A stretch of DNA of 64,000 bases, from contig NZ_CP096040.1 in the NCBI RefSeq assembly GCF_023935105.1, positions 2,480,001 to 2,544,000 on the forward strand. The letters are read 5' to 3'. The translations under genes were made by a program, and so were the position numbers. The first letter of the stretch is position 1. Each line of letters begins with the position of its first letter. The DNA is from Caulobacter segnis (GTDB lineage Bacteria > Pseudomonadota > Alphaproteobacteria > Caulobacterales > Caulobacteraceae). Positions 16,800 to 26,410 of this stretch are shown here, in pieces. Under the pieces are notes generated by a model. It was not told where the DNA came from. It worked only from the letters and a program-made list of their open reading frames with translations, and made no database searches.

Positions 16800-18788
16800 T
16801 TAAGTCTGCGACTTTACGAGCACGAAGCTGCCCGGCGCGTCTTCCAGGGGCTTCAGCTTGCCCTTGGCGGGATCGCGCGCCGGAACGTCGCCGCCCGACC
16901 GCGCCCTGAGCCAGGCGGCCCAGTGCGGCCACCACGAGCCCGGGTGCTCGCTTGCCCCAGTGATCCACGCGCCGACGTCGCCAGGCAGGGCCTCGTTGGT
17001 CCAGTGCTGGTACTTCCGGGCGTCCGGATGGTTGATCACTCCGGCGATGTGGCCCGAGCCGGCCATGGTGAAGGTCACCGGTCCGCCGAAAGCCTTGGCC
17101 CCGCGATAGACGCTGCGATAGGGCGCGATGTGATCGTCCTTGGACGACTGGACGTAGATCGGGATCTTGACCTTGGAGAGGTCCAGGTGCTCGCCGCCCA
17201 GGTCCAGCTTGCCCGTCGTCAGGGCGTTATCCTTGTAGAAGTTGCGCAGATAGAACAGGTGCAGCGCCTTGGGCATCCGCGTCTGGTCGGCGTTCCAGAA
17301 CAGCAGGTCGAAGGGGCGGGGCTCCTTGCCCATCAGATAGTTGCTGACGAAGAACGACCAGATCAGGTCGTTGCCGCGCAGGGCGTTGAAGGTGTCGGCC
17401 ATCGACTGGCTGGGCAGGAAGCCGCCCGCGGCGTCCATCTGCTGCTCGATCGACTGCAGCCACTCTTCATTGGTGAACAGCAGGAGATCGCCGGCCTCGG
17501 CGAAATCCTGCTGCGCGGCGAAGAAGGTGGCCGAGTTGATCCGCTTGTCGCCTCGCGCCGCCATGTGAGCCAAGGCGACCGACAGCAGGGTGCCGCCGAT
17601 GCAGTAGCCGACCGTGTTGACCTTATCGACGCCGCACTGGGTCATGACCTGCTGGGTGGCGTCGTAGACGCCTTCCAGCATGTAGTCCTCGAAGGTCTTG
17701 GCGGCGAGCTGCTGGTCGGGATTGACCCACGAGGCGACGAACACCGTGAAGCCCTGGCCGGTCAGCCAGCGGATCATCGAATTCTCGGGGCGAAGATCGA
17801 GAATGTAGAACTTGTTGATCCAAGGCGGGAAGATCAGCAGCGGGATCTCACTGACCTTGTCCGTGGTCGGATCGAACTGCAGCAGCTGCAGGATATCGTT
17901 CTGATAGACGACCTTGCCGGGCGCGGTGGCGACGTTCTCGCCGACCTTGAACTTGGCCAGGTCCGTCTGGCTGATCGCCAACTGGCCGCCGCCACGCTCC
18001 AGGTCGGCGGCGAAGTTCTCCATGCCGCGCACCAGGCTCTGGCCTTGAGTCTGCACCACCTCGCGCAGGGCCGCGGGGTTGGACATCAGGAAGTTCGACG
18101 GCGAGAAGGCGTCGGTCAGCATCTTGGTGAAGAACTCGACCCGGCGCTTGGTGGCCGGATCCACGCCCTCGACCTCGGCGATCAGGCCGTTCAGCCAGTT
18201 CGACGACAGCAGGTAGGACTGCTTCATCAGGTCGAACATCGGGTTCGACGCCCAGTCCGGATCGTTGAAGCGCTTGTCGCCGGCGGCCGGCGCCACGACG
18301 GGCGCGACCTCCTCGCCGGCGGCGCGGCGGGCGGCCGACTGCCACAGCTCCATGTATTGGCCGAACAGATCGGCCTGGGCCCGCATCAGCCGGTCGGGCT
18401 GAGCGGCGAGGCGGGTCATCACCTCGTTCAGGGCGGGGGCGACGTGAAACGGGTCGGGCGTCAGGGCCGCTGGACGGTCCGCCTGCCGCAGCGCCGCCTC
18501 GGCGATCGCGCCCTGGGCGGTGACCGCCGCGCGAGCCAGATTGGCCGAGAGGGTCTCGACCATCTTCAGCTGGTCGGGCGAGAGCATGCCCTCGAACGGC
18601 GGGAAGGGCGGGGCGCTGGCGTCGGCGTGGGCGCCCGCCGAAGCCTGACCAGCCGATTCGGCCTTGGGCGGCGGCTCAACGGTTTCGGGTTTGGTGTTGG
18701 CCTTGGTCTTCGCCGCCTTGGGTTCGGTTGTCGCGGCCTTGGCGGAGGTCTTCTTCCGAGGCTTGGGGGCGGCCTTCGCCGTGGCCAT
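16800..18788 (-). CDS. phaC: Class I poly(3-hydroxyalkanoate) synthase
   Basis: PhaC polymerises (R)-3-hydroxyacyl-CoA into PHA at the granule surface. It has 662 residues, longer than typical because of a Lys/Ala/Pro-rich N-terminal extension (residues 1-60). The catalytic triad is present: C396 in the lipase-like GYCIGG box, Asp in SKDDHIAPYRS and His in GSGHIAGVINHP. PPWINKFYILDL and the PhaC N-domain WQSAARRA segment are also clear. ATG 18788 has GGAGG 7 nt upstream. No phasin or phaAB is adjacent. A 3-hydroxybutyrate oligomer hydrolase-like gene occurs 44 kb away at the window end but shows no visible link. Confidence 0.95.
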   Translation of the reverse strand: MATAKAAPKPRKKTSAKAATTEPKAAKTKANTKPETVEPPPKAESAGQASAGAHADASAPPFPPFEGMLSPDQLKMVETLSANLARAAVTAQGAIAEAALRQADRPAALTPDPFHVAPALNEVMTRLAAQPDRLMRAQADLFGQYMELWQSAARRAAGEEVAPVVAPAAGDKRFNDPDWASNPMFDLMKQSYLLSSNWLNGLIAEVEGVDPATKRRVEFFTKMLTDAFSPSNFLMSNPAALREVVQTQGQSLVRGMENFAADLERGGGQLAISQTDLAKFKVGENVATAPGKVVYQNDILQLLQFDPTTDKVSEIPLLIFPPWINKFYILDLRPENSMIRWLTGQGFTVFVASWVNPDQQLAAKTFEDYMLEGVYDATQQVMTQCGVDKVNTVGYCIGGTLLSVALAHMAARGDKRINSATFFAAQQDFAEAGDLLLFTNEEWLQSIEQQMDAAGGFLPSQSMADTFNALRGNDLIWSFFVSNYLMGKEPRPFDLLFWNADQTRMPKALHLFYLRNFYKDNALTTGKLDLGGEHLDLSKVKIPIYVQSSKDDHIAPYRSVYRGAKAFGGPVTFTMAGSGHIAGVINHPDARKYQHWTNEALPGDVGAWITGASEHPGSWWPHWAAWLRARSGGDVPARDPAKGKLKPLEDAPGSFVLVKSQT

Positions 18789-18878
18789 GAGGTTTCCTCC
18801 GCTTGTCCAAAGCCAGTTCGCGAAAAGCGACGTTGAACGCCTTTCGCTCGCCGCGATCATCGCATAAGACCAGAACCA

Positions 18879-19316
18879 ATGAACGGCGAAACCCGCAAAA
18901 TCGTGCGTCTTGCTTTGATCGTCGGCCTCGCGGCCGGCGCGACCGCCTGCGCGAACCCGTTCAAGACCGCTCAAGTCGATCCCAGCTCATCGATCGCGGC
19001 CGAGGCCGCCGCGGCCGCGAAGGCCAAGGCGCCGCGCCGCAAGTTCTCGGACATTCCGGCGCTTCCGAACGACGTGCCGACCGCCGACCAGGTTCGCGCG
19101 GCCGTCGTGCAGCAGCAGCGCGCTGGCGAGGCCCTGGCCGCCGCCGTCGCGCCCAACACCTGGGAACTCAAGGACACCGACGCGTACGTCAACAAGGCCC
19201 GTCGTGACGTCAAGGCGCCGGCCTTCGAGGCGCCGACCGACGCCGACCGCGCCGACACCGCCGCCTTCGCCCGCGCAGCCCGCGGCCGAGCTAGCGCGCC
19301 TCCGTCACAGCCCTAG
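18879..19316 (+). CDS. Putative lipoprotein of unknown function
   Basis: This 145-residue protein has a hydrophobic N-terminal signal (KIVRLALIVGLAAGATAC) with a possible lipobox at Cys24 (ATAC; the -3 residue is unusual). The rest is Ala/Arg-rich and helical (IAAEAAAAAKAKAPRRK, DVPTADQVRAAVVQQQRAGEALAAAV). I recognise no domain. ATG 18879 was taken as the only start giving a signal sequence. It diverges from phaC (90 nt apart), and its stop lies inside a hairpin. Confidence 0.7.
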   Translation: MNGETRKIVRLALIVGLAAGATACANPFKTAQVDPSSSIAAEAAAAAKAKAPRRKFSDIPALPNDVPTADQVRAAVVQQQRAGEALAAAVAPNTWELKDTDAYVNKARRDVKAPAFEAPTDADRADTAAFARAARGRASAPPSQP

Positions 19317-19330
19317 TCGGGCGACGGAGG
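19299..19330 (+). terminator. Hairpin spanning the lipoprotein stop codon
   Basis: CCTCCGTC (19299-19306) pairs with GACGGAGG (19323-19330), enclosing the TAG stop at 19314. The T run is absent, so this is a possible weak terminator or mRNA stabiliser. Confidence 0.4.
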
Positions 19331-19428
19331 CATAATCTTCCTTGAACTGGCTTGGCTTGACCCCGCGTGGGGTCTATCCATGCCCGACTTTTCGCTCCCA
19401 GAGCGCCGAAGCGGCGCACAGAGCCCTC

Positions 19429-20649
19429 ATGAGCACCGATTTTCACCGTATCCGCCGCCTGCCGCCGTACGTTTTCGAAGAGGTCAACAAGATCAAGGCG
19501 CGTCTCCGCGCCGAGGGGACCGACATCATCGACTTCGGCATGGGCAACCCGGACATGCCCACGCCCCAGCACATCGTCGACAAGCTGATCGAGACGGCGC
19601 GTGATCCCAAGGCGGGCCGCTATTCCGCCTCGAAGGGCATCCCCGGCCTGCGCAAGGCCATGGCCAACTACTACGGCCGCCGCTTCGGCGTGAAGCTGAA
19701 CCCCGACACCGAGGTGATCGCCACCCTCGGCTCCAAGGAAGGCTTCGCCAACCTGGCCCAGGCCCTGACCGGTCCTGGCGACGTGATCATCTGCCCGAAC
19801 CCGGCCTATCCGATCCATGCCTTCGGCTTTATCATGGCCGGCGGCATCATCCGCCACGTGCCGGCCCTGTCGCCGGAGGAATATCTCTCCAACATCAGCC
19901 GCGCGGTGAAGCACTCGGTGCCGCCGCCCAGCGTGCTGATCCTGTCCTACCCGTCGAACCCAACCGCCCAGTGGGTGGATCTGGACTTCTACAAGGACGC
20001 CATCGCGCTGGCCAAGAAGCACGACCTGCTGGTCATCAGCGACGTGGCCTATGGCGAGATCTATTTCGACAACAACCCGCCGCCGTCGGTGCTGCAGGTC
20101 GACGGCGCCAAGGACATCGCCGTCGAGGTCAACTCGCTGTCGAAGACCTACGCCATGGCCGGCTGGCGCGTGGGCATGGTCGTCGGCAACAGCCGCATCT
20201 GCTCGGCCCTGGCCCGCGTGAAGTCGTATCTGGACTACGGCGCCTATACGCCGGTTCAGGTCGCCGCGGCCACGGCGCTGAACGGTCCGCAGGACTGCGT
20301 CGACGAGATCCGCGCCATCTACAAGAGCCGCCGCGACACCCTGATCAAGTCGATGAAGGGGGCGGGCTGGGACATCCCCAATCCGCCGGCCTCGATGTTC
20401 GCCTGGGCCAAGATCCCCGAACAGTACCGCGAGGCCGGCTCGATGCTGTTCTCGCGCCTGCTGATCGAGGAGGCCGGCGTCGCCGTCGCCCCCGGCATCG
20501 GTTTCGGCGAGTACGGCGAGGGCTATGTGCGGATCGGCCTCGTGGAGAACGAGCACCGCATCCGCCAGGCGGCGCGCAACGTGAAGAAATTCATCGCCAA
20601 CGCCGACTCCATCCTGGCCAAGGCCCACAACAAGATGGAACAGGCTTAA
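19429..20649 (+). CDS. Class I/II aminotransferase upstream of hom
   Basis: This is a PLP-dependent fold-type I aminotransferase of 406 residues. It has FGMGNPDMPTP at the N-terminal arm, YSASKGIPGLRKAM, PNPAYPIHAFG, SYPSNPTAQW, K239 as Schiff-base lysine in SLSKTYAMAGWRVG, and GEGYVRIGLVEN near the end. The sequence type is that of the AlaA/LL-DAP aminotransferase-like group. The position directly before homoserine dehydrogenase suggests a role in aspartate-family or alanine metabolism, but substrate choice cannot be read from sequence. ATG 19429 was taken because homologues start with this short polar segment before FHRIRRLPPYVF. Confidence 0.85.
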   Translation: MSTDFHRIRRLPPYVFEEVNKIKARLRAEGTDIIDFGMGNPDMPTPQHIVDKLIETARDPKAGRYSASKGIPGLRKAMANYYGRRFGVKLNPDTEVIATLGSKEGFANLAQALTGPGDVIICPNPAYPIHAFGFIMAGGIIRHVPALSPEEYLSNISRAVKHSVPPPSVLILSYPSNPTAQWVDLDFYKDAIALAKKHDLLVISDVAYGEIYFDNNPPPSVLQVDGAKDIAVEVNSLSKTYAMAGWRVGMVVGNSRICSALARVKSYLDYGAYTPVQVAAATALNGPQDCVDEIRAIYKSRRDTLIKSMKGAGWDIPNPPASMFAWAKIPEQYREAGSMLFSRLLIEEAGVAVAPGIGFGEYGEGYVRIGLVENEHRIRQAARNVKKFIANADSILAKAHNKMEQA

Positions 20650-20675
20650 GGCCGGTTCACCCGAGGATTCGTAAG

Positions 20676-21965
20676 ATGACGAAGAAGACCTGGCGCATCG
20701 GCGTCGCGGGCCTGGGCACCGTCGGCGGCGGCCTGCTGCAGTTCCTGGCCGAGCGTCCGGACTTCGCGCCGGCCGGCGACCGAGCGGTGATCACCGCCGT
20801 CTCGGCCCGCAACAAGTCGCGCGCCCGCACCGTCGACATCTCGAACCTGGCCTGGTTCGACGATCCGGTGGCCCTGGCCGGCTCGCCGGACATCGACCTG
20901 TTCGTCGAACTGGTCGGCGGCAGCGACGGCCCGGCCAAGGTGGCGGTCGAGACCGCGCTGAAGGCCGGCAAGCCCGTGGTCACGGCCAACAAGGCGCTGA
21001 TCGCCGTGCATGGCGCGGAGCTGGCCGCCCTGGCCGAATCCCAGGGCGTGCCGCTGTTGTTCGAAGCCGCCGTCATGGGCGGTACGCCGGCGGTCAAGAT
21101 GCTGCGCGAGGCCATGGTCGGCGACGACGTGATCTCGGTGGCGGGCATCCTCAACGGCACCTGCAACTTCATCCTTTCGGAGATGGAGAAGACCGGCCGC
21201 TCGTTCGCCGACGTGCTGCGCGAGGCCCAGGGCCTGGGTTACGCCGAGGCTGATCCGACCACCGACGTCGGCGGTTTCGACGCCGGTCACAAGATCAGCA
21301 TCCTGGCCGCCCTGGCCTTCGGCTGCGCGCCGAACTTCGAAGCCGCCGAGATCGAGGGCATCAGCGATGTCGAGCTGCTCGACATCAAGCTGGCCAAGGA
21401 TCTGGGCTACCGCATCAAGCTGATCGCCGGCGCGGCCAAGGCAGACGGCGGCGTGGCGGTGAAGGTGCATCCGTCGCTGGTTCCGCTGGACCATCCGCTG
21501 GCCCAGGCCGGCGGCGCGCTGAACGCGCTCTTCATCGAGGGCACGCGCATCGGTCGGATCTTCATCCAGGGCGCCGGCGCCGGCGCGGGGCCGACGGCCG
21601 CCGCCGTGGCCGCCGACATCGCCGACGTCATGACCAAGGCCGTGCGTCCGGTGTTCCAGGCCCCGGCCGGCGACCTCGCGCCGTTCATCGCGATCGACCC
21701 GGCTCGCGCCGTGGGCAAGGCCTATCTGCGGGTCATGGTCCAGGACCAGCCCGGCGTGATCGCCGCGATCTCGGAAACCCTGGCCGAATGCGGTGTTTCG
21801 ATCGACAGCTTCCTCCAAAAGCCCGTCGAGGGCGCGGGTGGCGTACCGATCGTGCTCGTTACTCATGCGACGCCCGAATCGAAGCTGCTGGATGCGATTA
21901 GCCGCATCGAAAAGCTGCAGACCGTGCTAGAGCGTCCCCGCCTTCTGCGCGTCGCGCGCATCTGA
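20676..21965 (+). CDS. hom: Homoserine dehydrogenase
   Basis: This enzyme reduces aspartate semialdehyde to homoserine for threonine and methionine synthesis. It has 429 residues. The NAD(P)-binding start is IGVAGLGTVGGGLLQFL; catalytic-domain marks are VTANKALIAVHG, FEAAVMGGTPAVK, ILNGTCNFILSEME and GYAEADPTTDVGGFDAGHK. The C-terminal ACT domain (AYLRVMVQDQPGVIAAISETLAE, about residues 345-425) implies feedback control by an amino acid, usually threonine. It lies 26 nt after the aminotransferase gene and starts a plausible hom-glpX-fbp-recJ series. Confidence 0.96.
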   Translation: MTKKTWRIGVAGLGTVGGGLLQFLAERPDFAPAGDRAVITAVSARNKSRARTVDISNLAWFDDPVALAGSPDIDLFVELVGGSDGPAKVAVETALKAGKPVVTANKALIAVHGAELAALAESQGVPLLFEAAVMGGTPAVKMLREAMVGDDVISVAGILNGTCNFILSEMEKTGRSFADVLREAQGLGYAEADPTTDVGGFDAGHKISILAALAFGCAPNFEAAEIEGISDVELLDIKLAKDLGYRIKLIAGAAKADGGVAVKVHPSLVPLDHPLAQAGGALNALFIEGTRIGRIFIQGAGAGAGPTAAAVAADIADVMTKAVRPVFQAPAGDLAPFIAIDPARAVGKAYLRVMVQDQPGVIAAISETLAECGVSIDSFLQKPVEGAGGVPIVLVTHATPESKLLDAISRIEKLQTVLERPRLLRVARI

Positions 21966-22040
21966 CGACCAAGAAAACTCGGCGTTGAGGGTGACATTGG
22001 GAACAAGGCCGCCTTCTTCCGGGGCGGTCGGGAGAGACGG

Positions 22041-22994
22041 ATGAGTTCGAACACCCTGGACCGTTCGCTGGTCCTGGACGCCGTTCGCGTTACCGAAGCC
22101 GCCGCCATCGCCTCGTGGACGATGCTGGGTCGCGGCGACGAGATGGCCGCCGACCAGGCGGCCGTCGACGCGATGCGCAATGCTCTGAATGAGCTGAACA
22201 TCGACGGCGAGATCGTCATTGGCGAAGGCGAGCGCGACGAGGCGCCGATGCTCTACATCGGCGAGAAGGTCGGCAGGGGGAAAGGCCCCAAGGTCGACAT
22301 CGCTCTCGACCCGCTGGAAGGCACGACCCTGGCGGCCAAGGCCCAGCCCAACGCCCTGACGGTGATGGCCTGGGCGCCCAAGGGCACGCTGCTGAACGCG
22401 CCCGACACCTATATGGACAAGATCGCCTGTGGTCCGGGCCTGCCGGCCGGCGTGATCGATCTCGACAAGTCTCCCGCCGACAACATCAAGGCCTTGGCCG
22501 AGGCCAAGGGCGTCGCTCCGACCGAGATCACGGTCTGTGTGCTGGATCGTCCGCGTCACGCCGAGATCATCGCCAAGGTCCGGGCGGCGGGCGCCCGCAT
22601 CCATCTGATCACGGACGGCGACGTGGCCGGGGTGATCAACACCACCGATCCGTCGACCGGCATCGACCTCTATCTCGGCTCGGGCGGCGCGCCGGAAGGC
22701 GTCCTGGCCTGCGCGGCCTTGAAGTGCGTCGGTGGTCAGTTCCAGGGGCGCCTGCTGTTCCGCAACGGCGACGAGCGCGCCCGCGCCGCGCGCTGGGGCA
22801 TCACCGACCTGGACAAGAAGTACGACCTGCACGAGATCGTCCGCGACGAGGCGATCTTCGCGGCCACGGGCGTGACGCGCGGCGGCTTGGTGGACGGCGT
22901 CGTCTATCGTGACGGCTGCGTGCACACCCACACCCTGGTCATGAACTCGTCGACGGGCACCGTCCGCGAAGTGCGCATGAAGCGGAAGGTCTGA
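22041..22994 (+). CDS. glpX: Class II fructose-1,6-bisphosphatase GlpX
   Basis: GlpX removes the C1 phosphate of fructose-1,6-bisphosphate in gluconeogenesis (some members also act on sedoheptulose-1,7-bisphosphate). It has 317 residues, normal length. Family marks are [20 protein letters not shown], the metal-binding [11 protein letters not shown] and [23 protein letters not shown], and the late [27 protein letters not shown] precedes ATG 22041. It is directly followed by the unrelated class I enzyme, so both folds for the same reaction are encoded side by side. Confidence 0.96.
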   Translation: MSSNTLDRSLVLDAVRVTEAAAIASWTMLGRGDEMAADQAAVDAMRNALNELNIDGEIVIGEGERDEAPMLYIGEKVGRGKGPKVDIALDPLEGTTLAAKAQPNALTVMAWAPKGTLLNAPDTYMDKIACGPGLPAGVIDLDKSPADNIKALAEAKGVAPTEITVCVLDRPRHAEIIAKVRAAGARIHLITDGDVAGVINTTDPSTGIDLYLGSGGAPEGVLACAALKCVGGQFQGRLLFRNGDERARAARWGITDLDKKYDLHEIVRDEAIFAATGVTRGGLVDGVVYRDGCVHTHTLVMNSSTGTVREVRMKRKV

Positions 22995-23006
22995 GATCTT
23001 CCTGTC

Positions 23007-23030
23007 ACGGCCGTCTTATAGGGCGGCCGT
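23007..23030 (+). terminator. Hairpin between glpX and fbp
   Basis: ACGGCCG (23007-23013) pairs with CGGCCGT (23024-23030) and is followed by TCTATTC. This is a weak terminator or attenuator that may set the ratio of the two bisphosphatases. Confidence 0.45.
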
Positions 23031-23055
23031 TCTATTCTCCGGTTTGAGGTTTCGA

Positions 23056-24030
23056 ATGACCACCTTTGTCGACTTGGCCGCCTGGCTCGCGGCGGAGCCG
23101 GCCGACGCCGCGCTCAAGGACGTCGTCACGACCATCGCCGAGACCTGCGCCGGGATCAGCCGCGTCGTCGCCTCGGGCGCCCTGTCGGGCAGCCTGGGCG
23201 TGGCCGGCACCACCAACGTGCAGGACGAGGAGCAGAAGAAGCTCGACGTCATCACCAACGACATGCTGAGCGACGCCCTGAAGGGCTGCGCCCCTGTCGC
23301 GGGCCTGGCGTCGGAGGAGCTGGAAGAGATCGAGCCCACCGGCCGGGTCGGCGGCTATCTCGTGACCTTCGATCCGCTGGACGGCTCCAGCAACATCGAC
23401 GTCAACGTCTCGGTCGGGACGATCTTCTCGGTGCTGCCCGCGCCGGCCGGTCATGCGCCGGCGGAGGCCGACTTCCTGCAGCCGGGCCGCAACCAGGTCG
23501 CCGCCGGCTATGCCGTTTACGGTCCGCAGACGATGCTGGTCCTGACCCTGGCCAGCGGCGTCAACGCCTTCACCCTCAGCGCCGACGGGCAATGGCTGCT
23601 GACCCATCCGGCCGTGACCGTGAAGGCCGATACCGCTGAATTCGCGATCAACATGTCGAACCAGCGCCACTGGGCCGCGCCGGTGCAGCGCTATATCGAC
23701 GGCTGCCTGCAGGGCAAGGACGGCCCGCGCGGCAAGAACTTCAACATGCGCTGGATCGCGTCGATGGTGGCCGACGTGCACCGCATCATGATGCGTGGCG
23801 GCGTCTTCATGTATCCGTGGGACAGCCGCGAGCCCGGCAAGCCGGGCAAGTTGCGCCTGATGTACGAGGCCAACCCGATGGGCCTGGTCGTCGAGCGGGC
23901 CGGGGGCAAGGCCACCGACGGCGTGACCGACATCCTCGATATCCAGCCGGCCAAGCTGCACCAGCGCGTGCCGGTGGTGCTGGGCTCGGCCAACGAGGTC
24001 GAGGTCGTGCGGGCGGAGATGCGCGCCTAG
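23056..24030 (+). CDS. fbp: Class I fructose-1,6-bisphosphatase
   Basis: This class I bisphosphatase acts on the same reaction as GlpX but with a different fold. Its 324 residues include the signature [33 protein letters not shown], the active-site LASEELEEI and YMYPxD-like [25 protein letters not shown] 23056 is used because GAGG lies 6 nt upstream; the frame is open 12 nt further. It lies 61 nt after glpX and 72 nt before recJ. Two adjacent isozymes may serve gluconeogenic growth on aromatic or acetate-like substrates under different regulation (inference). Confidence 0.95.
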   Translation: MTTFVDLAAWLAAEPADAALKDVVTTIAETCAGISRVVASGALSGSLGVAGTTNVQDEEQKKLDVITNDMLSDALKGCAPVAGLASEELEEIEPTGRVGGYLVTFDPLDGSSNIDVNVSVGTIFSVLPAPAGHAPAEADFLQPGRNQVAAGYAVYGPQTMLVLTLASGVNAFTLSADGQWLLTHPAVTVKADTAEFAINMSNQRHWAAPVQRYIDGCLQGKDGPRGKNFNMRWIASMVADVHRIMMRGGVFMYPWDSREPGKPGKLRLMYEANPMGLVVERAGGKATDGVTDILDIQPAKLHQRVPVVLGSANEVEVVRAEMRA

Positions 24031-24102
24031 CGTTCGTTGCGTCCGGGATTGTCGCGGCGGCGTCGCATGGAGCGAATCCATACGAACGAGTAGTCTGCCG
24101 CG

Positions 24103-25920
24103 ATGGCCGATGGTGTTTCCAATATCGTCTCCGACGCCTTCCTGGGCGTCGAGCGCTCGCTGAGCGGCCGCGCTTGGCGCGAGCGTCCCGCCGACATGGC
24201 GGTGGTGCGTGATATCCAGCAACGTCACGGCCTGACCGAGCCGCTGGCCCGGGCTCTGGCCTCGCGCGGCGTGTCGCTGGAGCAGGCCGAGCACTATCTG
24301 CGTCCGACCCTGAAGGCGCTGTTCCCCGACCCGTCCAGCTTCACCGACATGGACCGGGCCGCCGAGATCCTGATCGACGCCCTGGAGCAAGGGCGGCCGA
24401 CCATGGTCTTCGCCGACTACGACGTCGACGGCGCCACCAGCGCCGCCCAGCTGGTCCGCTGGTATCGCCACATGGGCGTCGAGCTGCCCATCTACATTCC
24501 CGACCGCTTGACCGAGGGCTATGGCCCCAGCCCGGCGGCGTTCCGCAAGATCCGCGAGGGCGGGGCCGAACTGGTCGTGACCCTGGACTGCGGCGCGGCG
24601 GCCTATGATGCCATCGCCAGCGCCGCCGAGATCGGCCTGGAGGTCGTGGTCATCGACCACCACCTGATGCGCGAGGATCCGCCTGCGGCCGCCGCCGTGG
24701 TCAATCCGAACCGTCCAGGCTGCCAGAGCGGGCAGGGCGTCCTGGCCGCCGCCGGCGTCACCTTCGTTCTGCTGGCCGCCCTGAACCGCGAGGCGCGCAA
24801 GCGCGGCCTGTTCACTAAAGAGCGCCCGCAGCCGGACCCGCGCCAGTGGCTCGACCTGGTGGCCCTGGGCGAGGTCTGCGACGTCACCCAGCTGGTCGGC
24901 TTCAATCGGGCCCTGACGACCTTGGGTCTGCGCACCATGGGCGCTTGGGCCAATCCGGGGCTGAAGGCGCTGTTCGAGGTCGGCAAGGGCTCGGGTGAGC
25001 CGTCCGTGTTCCACGCGGGCTTCATCCTGGGCCCGCGCATCAACGCCGGCGGCCGCATCGGTCGTTCCGATCTCGGCGCCAAGCTGCTGGCCACGGACGA
25101 CCCGCTGGAGGCCCGCGCCCTGGCCGAGGAGCTGGACGGCCTCAACACCGAACGCAAGGCCGTCGAGGCCGCCGTGGTGGAGGAAGCCGCGGCGATGCTG
25201 GAACGCGGCAGCAACTTCAATCCCGATGCGCCGGTGATCGTGGTCGCGGGCGAGGACTGGCATCCGGGCGTCATCGGCATCGTCGCCGGTCGCCTGCGCG
25301 AGCGTTATCGCAAGCCCGTTGTGGTGATCGGCGTCGACCGCGCCGCCAATGTCGGCAAGGGCTCGGGCCGTTCTCAGCCCGGCGTGAACCTGGGCAGGGC
25401 GATCCAGGCGGCGTTCGAGACGGGATTGCTGATGGCTGGCGGCGGTCACGCCATGGCCGCGGGCCTGTCGATCCGTCCCGACGCGATTCCCGAGTTCCGG
25501 GCTTTCCTCGAGGAGCGCCTGGCCGGCGAAATGGAGGCGGTCGGGATCGAGGCGGTCGAGATCGACGCGCTGGTCCAGCCGCGCGCGGCGAATCGCGCGT
25601 TGCTCGACGACTTCCAGCGGCTGGCGCCGTTCGGTCCCGGCAATCCCGAGCCGCTGTTCGCCCTGACCCAGGTGCGGCCAGATCGGATGTCGGCCCTGAA
25701 GGGCGGCCATGTGCGGCTGGATCTCGTCGGGCCCACGGGCGACCGCATCAAGGCGATCAGCTGGCGCAGCGCCGAGACGCCGCTGGGCCAGCGCCTGCTG
25801 GCCGGGGGCGGGGCGCTGGACGTCGTCGGCAAGCTGAAGCCGGACGATTACATGGGGCGCAACGGCGTCCAACTGGAGATCGAGGACGCCCACGATCCCA
25901 GAGCCCGGTACGGATCCTGA
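24103..25920 (+). CDS. recJ: Single-stranded-DNA-specific exonuclease RecJ
   Basis: RecJ is a 5'-3' ssDNA exonuclease used in recombination, mismatch and base-excision repair. It has 605 residues with all domains: DHH phosphoesterase motifs FADYDVDGATSA, TLDCGAAAY and VIDHHLM; DHHA1 with GAGG-like MAGGGHAMAAGLSI; and a C-terminal OB region with FGPGNPEP and GRNGVQLEIEDA. ATG 24103 fits the family N-terminus (SLSGRAWRERPAD). It is the last gene before the tRNA cluster. Confidence 0.96.
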   Translation: MADGVSNIVSDAFLGVERSLSGRAWRERPADMAVVRDIQQRHGLTEPLARALASRGVSLEQAEHYLRPTLKALFPDPSSFTDMDRAAEILIDALEQGRPTMVFADYDVDGATSAAQLVRWYRHMGVELPIYIPDRLTEGYGPSPAAFRKIREGGAELVVTLDCGAAAYDAIASAAEIGLEVVVIDHHLMREDPPAAAAVVNPNRPGCQSGQGVLAAAGVTFVLLAALNREARKRGLFTKERPQPDPRQWLDLVALGEVCDVTQLVGFNRALTTLGLRTMGAWANPGLKALFEVGKGSGEPSVFHAGFILGPRINAGGRIGRSDLGAKLLATDDPLEARALAEELDGLNTERKAVEAAVVEEAAAMLERGSNFNPDAPVIVVAGEDWHPGVIGIVAGRLRERYRKPVVVIGVDRAANVGKGSGRSQPGVNLGRAIQAAFETGLLMAGGGHAMAAGLSIRPDAIPEFRAFLEERLAGEMEAVGIEAVEIDALVQPRAANRALLDDFQRLAPFGPGNPEPLFALTQVRPDRMSALKGGHVRLDLVGPTGDRIKAISWRSAETPLGQRLLAGGGALDVVGKLKPDDYMGRNGVQLEIEDAHDPRARYGS

Positions 25921-25993
25921 CTCTCCGATCCGCGCGCCAAACCCTGTTTGGCGAAGGCGGTGTAGGCGGACTGAAAAAATGACTTTCGGCGGC

Positions 25994-26022
25994 TTGCGCA
26001 CCCCAGAGGTCGCGGCTATACA
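25994..26022 (+). promoter_or_regulatory. Promoter of the tRNA-Glu pair
   Basis: TTGCGC (25994-25999), an exact 17-nt spacer and TATACA (26017-26022) lie 21 nt before the first tRNA-Glu. The second copy has no comparable element in its 45-nt leader, so both are probably on one transcript. Confidence 0.6.
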
Positions 26023-26043
26023 CCCGCTTCCTCGCGGGGCCGT

Positions 26044-26118
26044 GGTCCCTTCGTCTATCGGTTAGGACGCCAGATTTTCAATCTGGAGAGAGGGGTTCGA
26101 CTCCCCTAGGGACTGCCA
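26044..26118 (+). tRNA. tRNA-Glu (anticodon TTC), copy 1
   Basis: This is a 75-nt cloverleaf. The acceptor GGTCCCT pairs with AGGGACT, the anticodon stem CCAGA/TCTGG encloses TTTTCAA (TTC), the T arm is GGGGTTCGACTCCCC, and CCA is encoded. It is identical to the copy 120 nt downstream. Confidence 0.97.
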
Positions 26119-26163
26119 CCCGCGAGGCCATATATCGACGATGTTCCGCTCCGGCGGCGACGT

Positions 26164-26238
26164 GGTCCCTTCGTCTATCGGTTAGGACGCCAGATTTTCA
26201 ATCTGGAGAGAGGGGTTCGACTCCCCTAGGGACTGCCA
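26164..26238 (+). tRNA. tRNA-Glu (anticodon TTC), copy 2
   Basis: It is identical to copy 1 over the whole tRNA. The identity extends three bases upstream (26041-26118 equals 26161-26238) and stops at the base after CCA, so the duplicated unit is essentially the mature gene. Confidence 0.97.
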
Positions 26239-26330
26239 TCCTCGGCTGTATTTCAGAATTGTTTCCGTCCTGTAGCTGCGGCGAAATGTCGCGGATCGCG
26301 TTCGCGCGCGGTTTTGACGCGATTTCGTCA

Positions 26331-26355
26331 TTGACGGTTCTCGTTACGCGAGAAC
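26331..26355. promoter_or_regulatory. TTGACG box overlapping inverted repeat upstream of cspD
   Basis: TTGACG (26331-26336) is followed directly by GTTCTCG (26337-26343) and its complement CGAGAAC (26349-26355). This could be the -35 box with an operator or a leader hairpin of the cold-shock gene, whose ATG is 55 nt further on. It is not a GTTC-N7-GTTC SOS box. Confidence 0.4.
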
Positions 26356-26410
26356 ACTGTTCGCGTAGTGCTCGCTCCGATGGGCTGATTGGGCGAGCCA
26401 GAGGGGTGGG

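Noticed and set aside
23032-26001. 989-codon open frame antisense to fbp and recJ
   Set aside because: Low-complexity composition without motifs; both sense genes have complete family signatures, so this is a shadow of GC-rich coding.
26337-26355. Inverted GTTC-type repeat before cspD as an SOS box
   Set aside because: The alphaproteobacterial LexA site is a direct GTTC-N7-GTTC; here the repeat is inverted.
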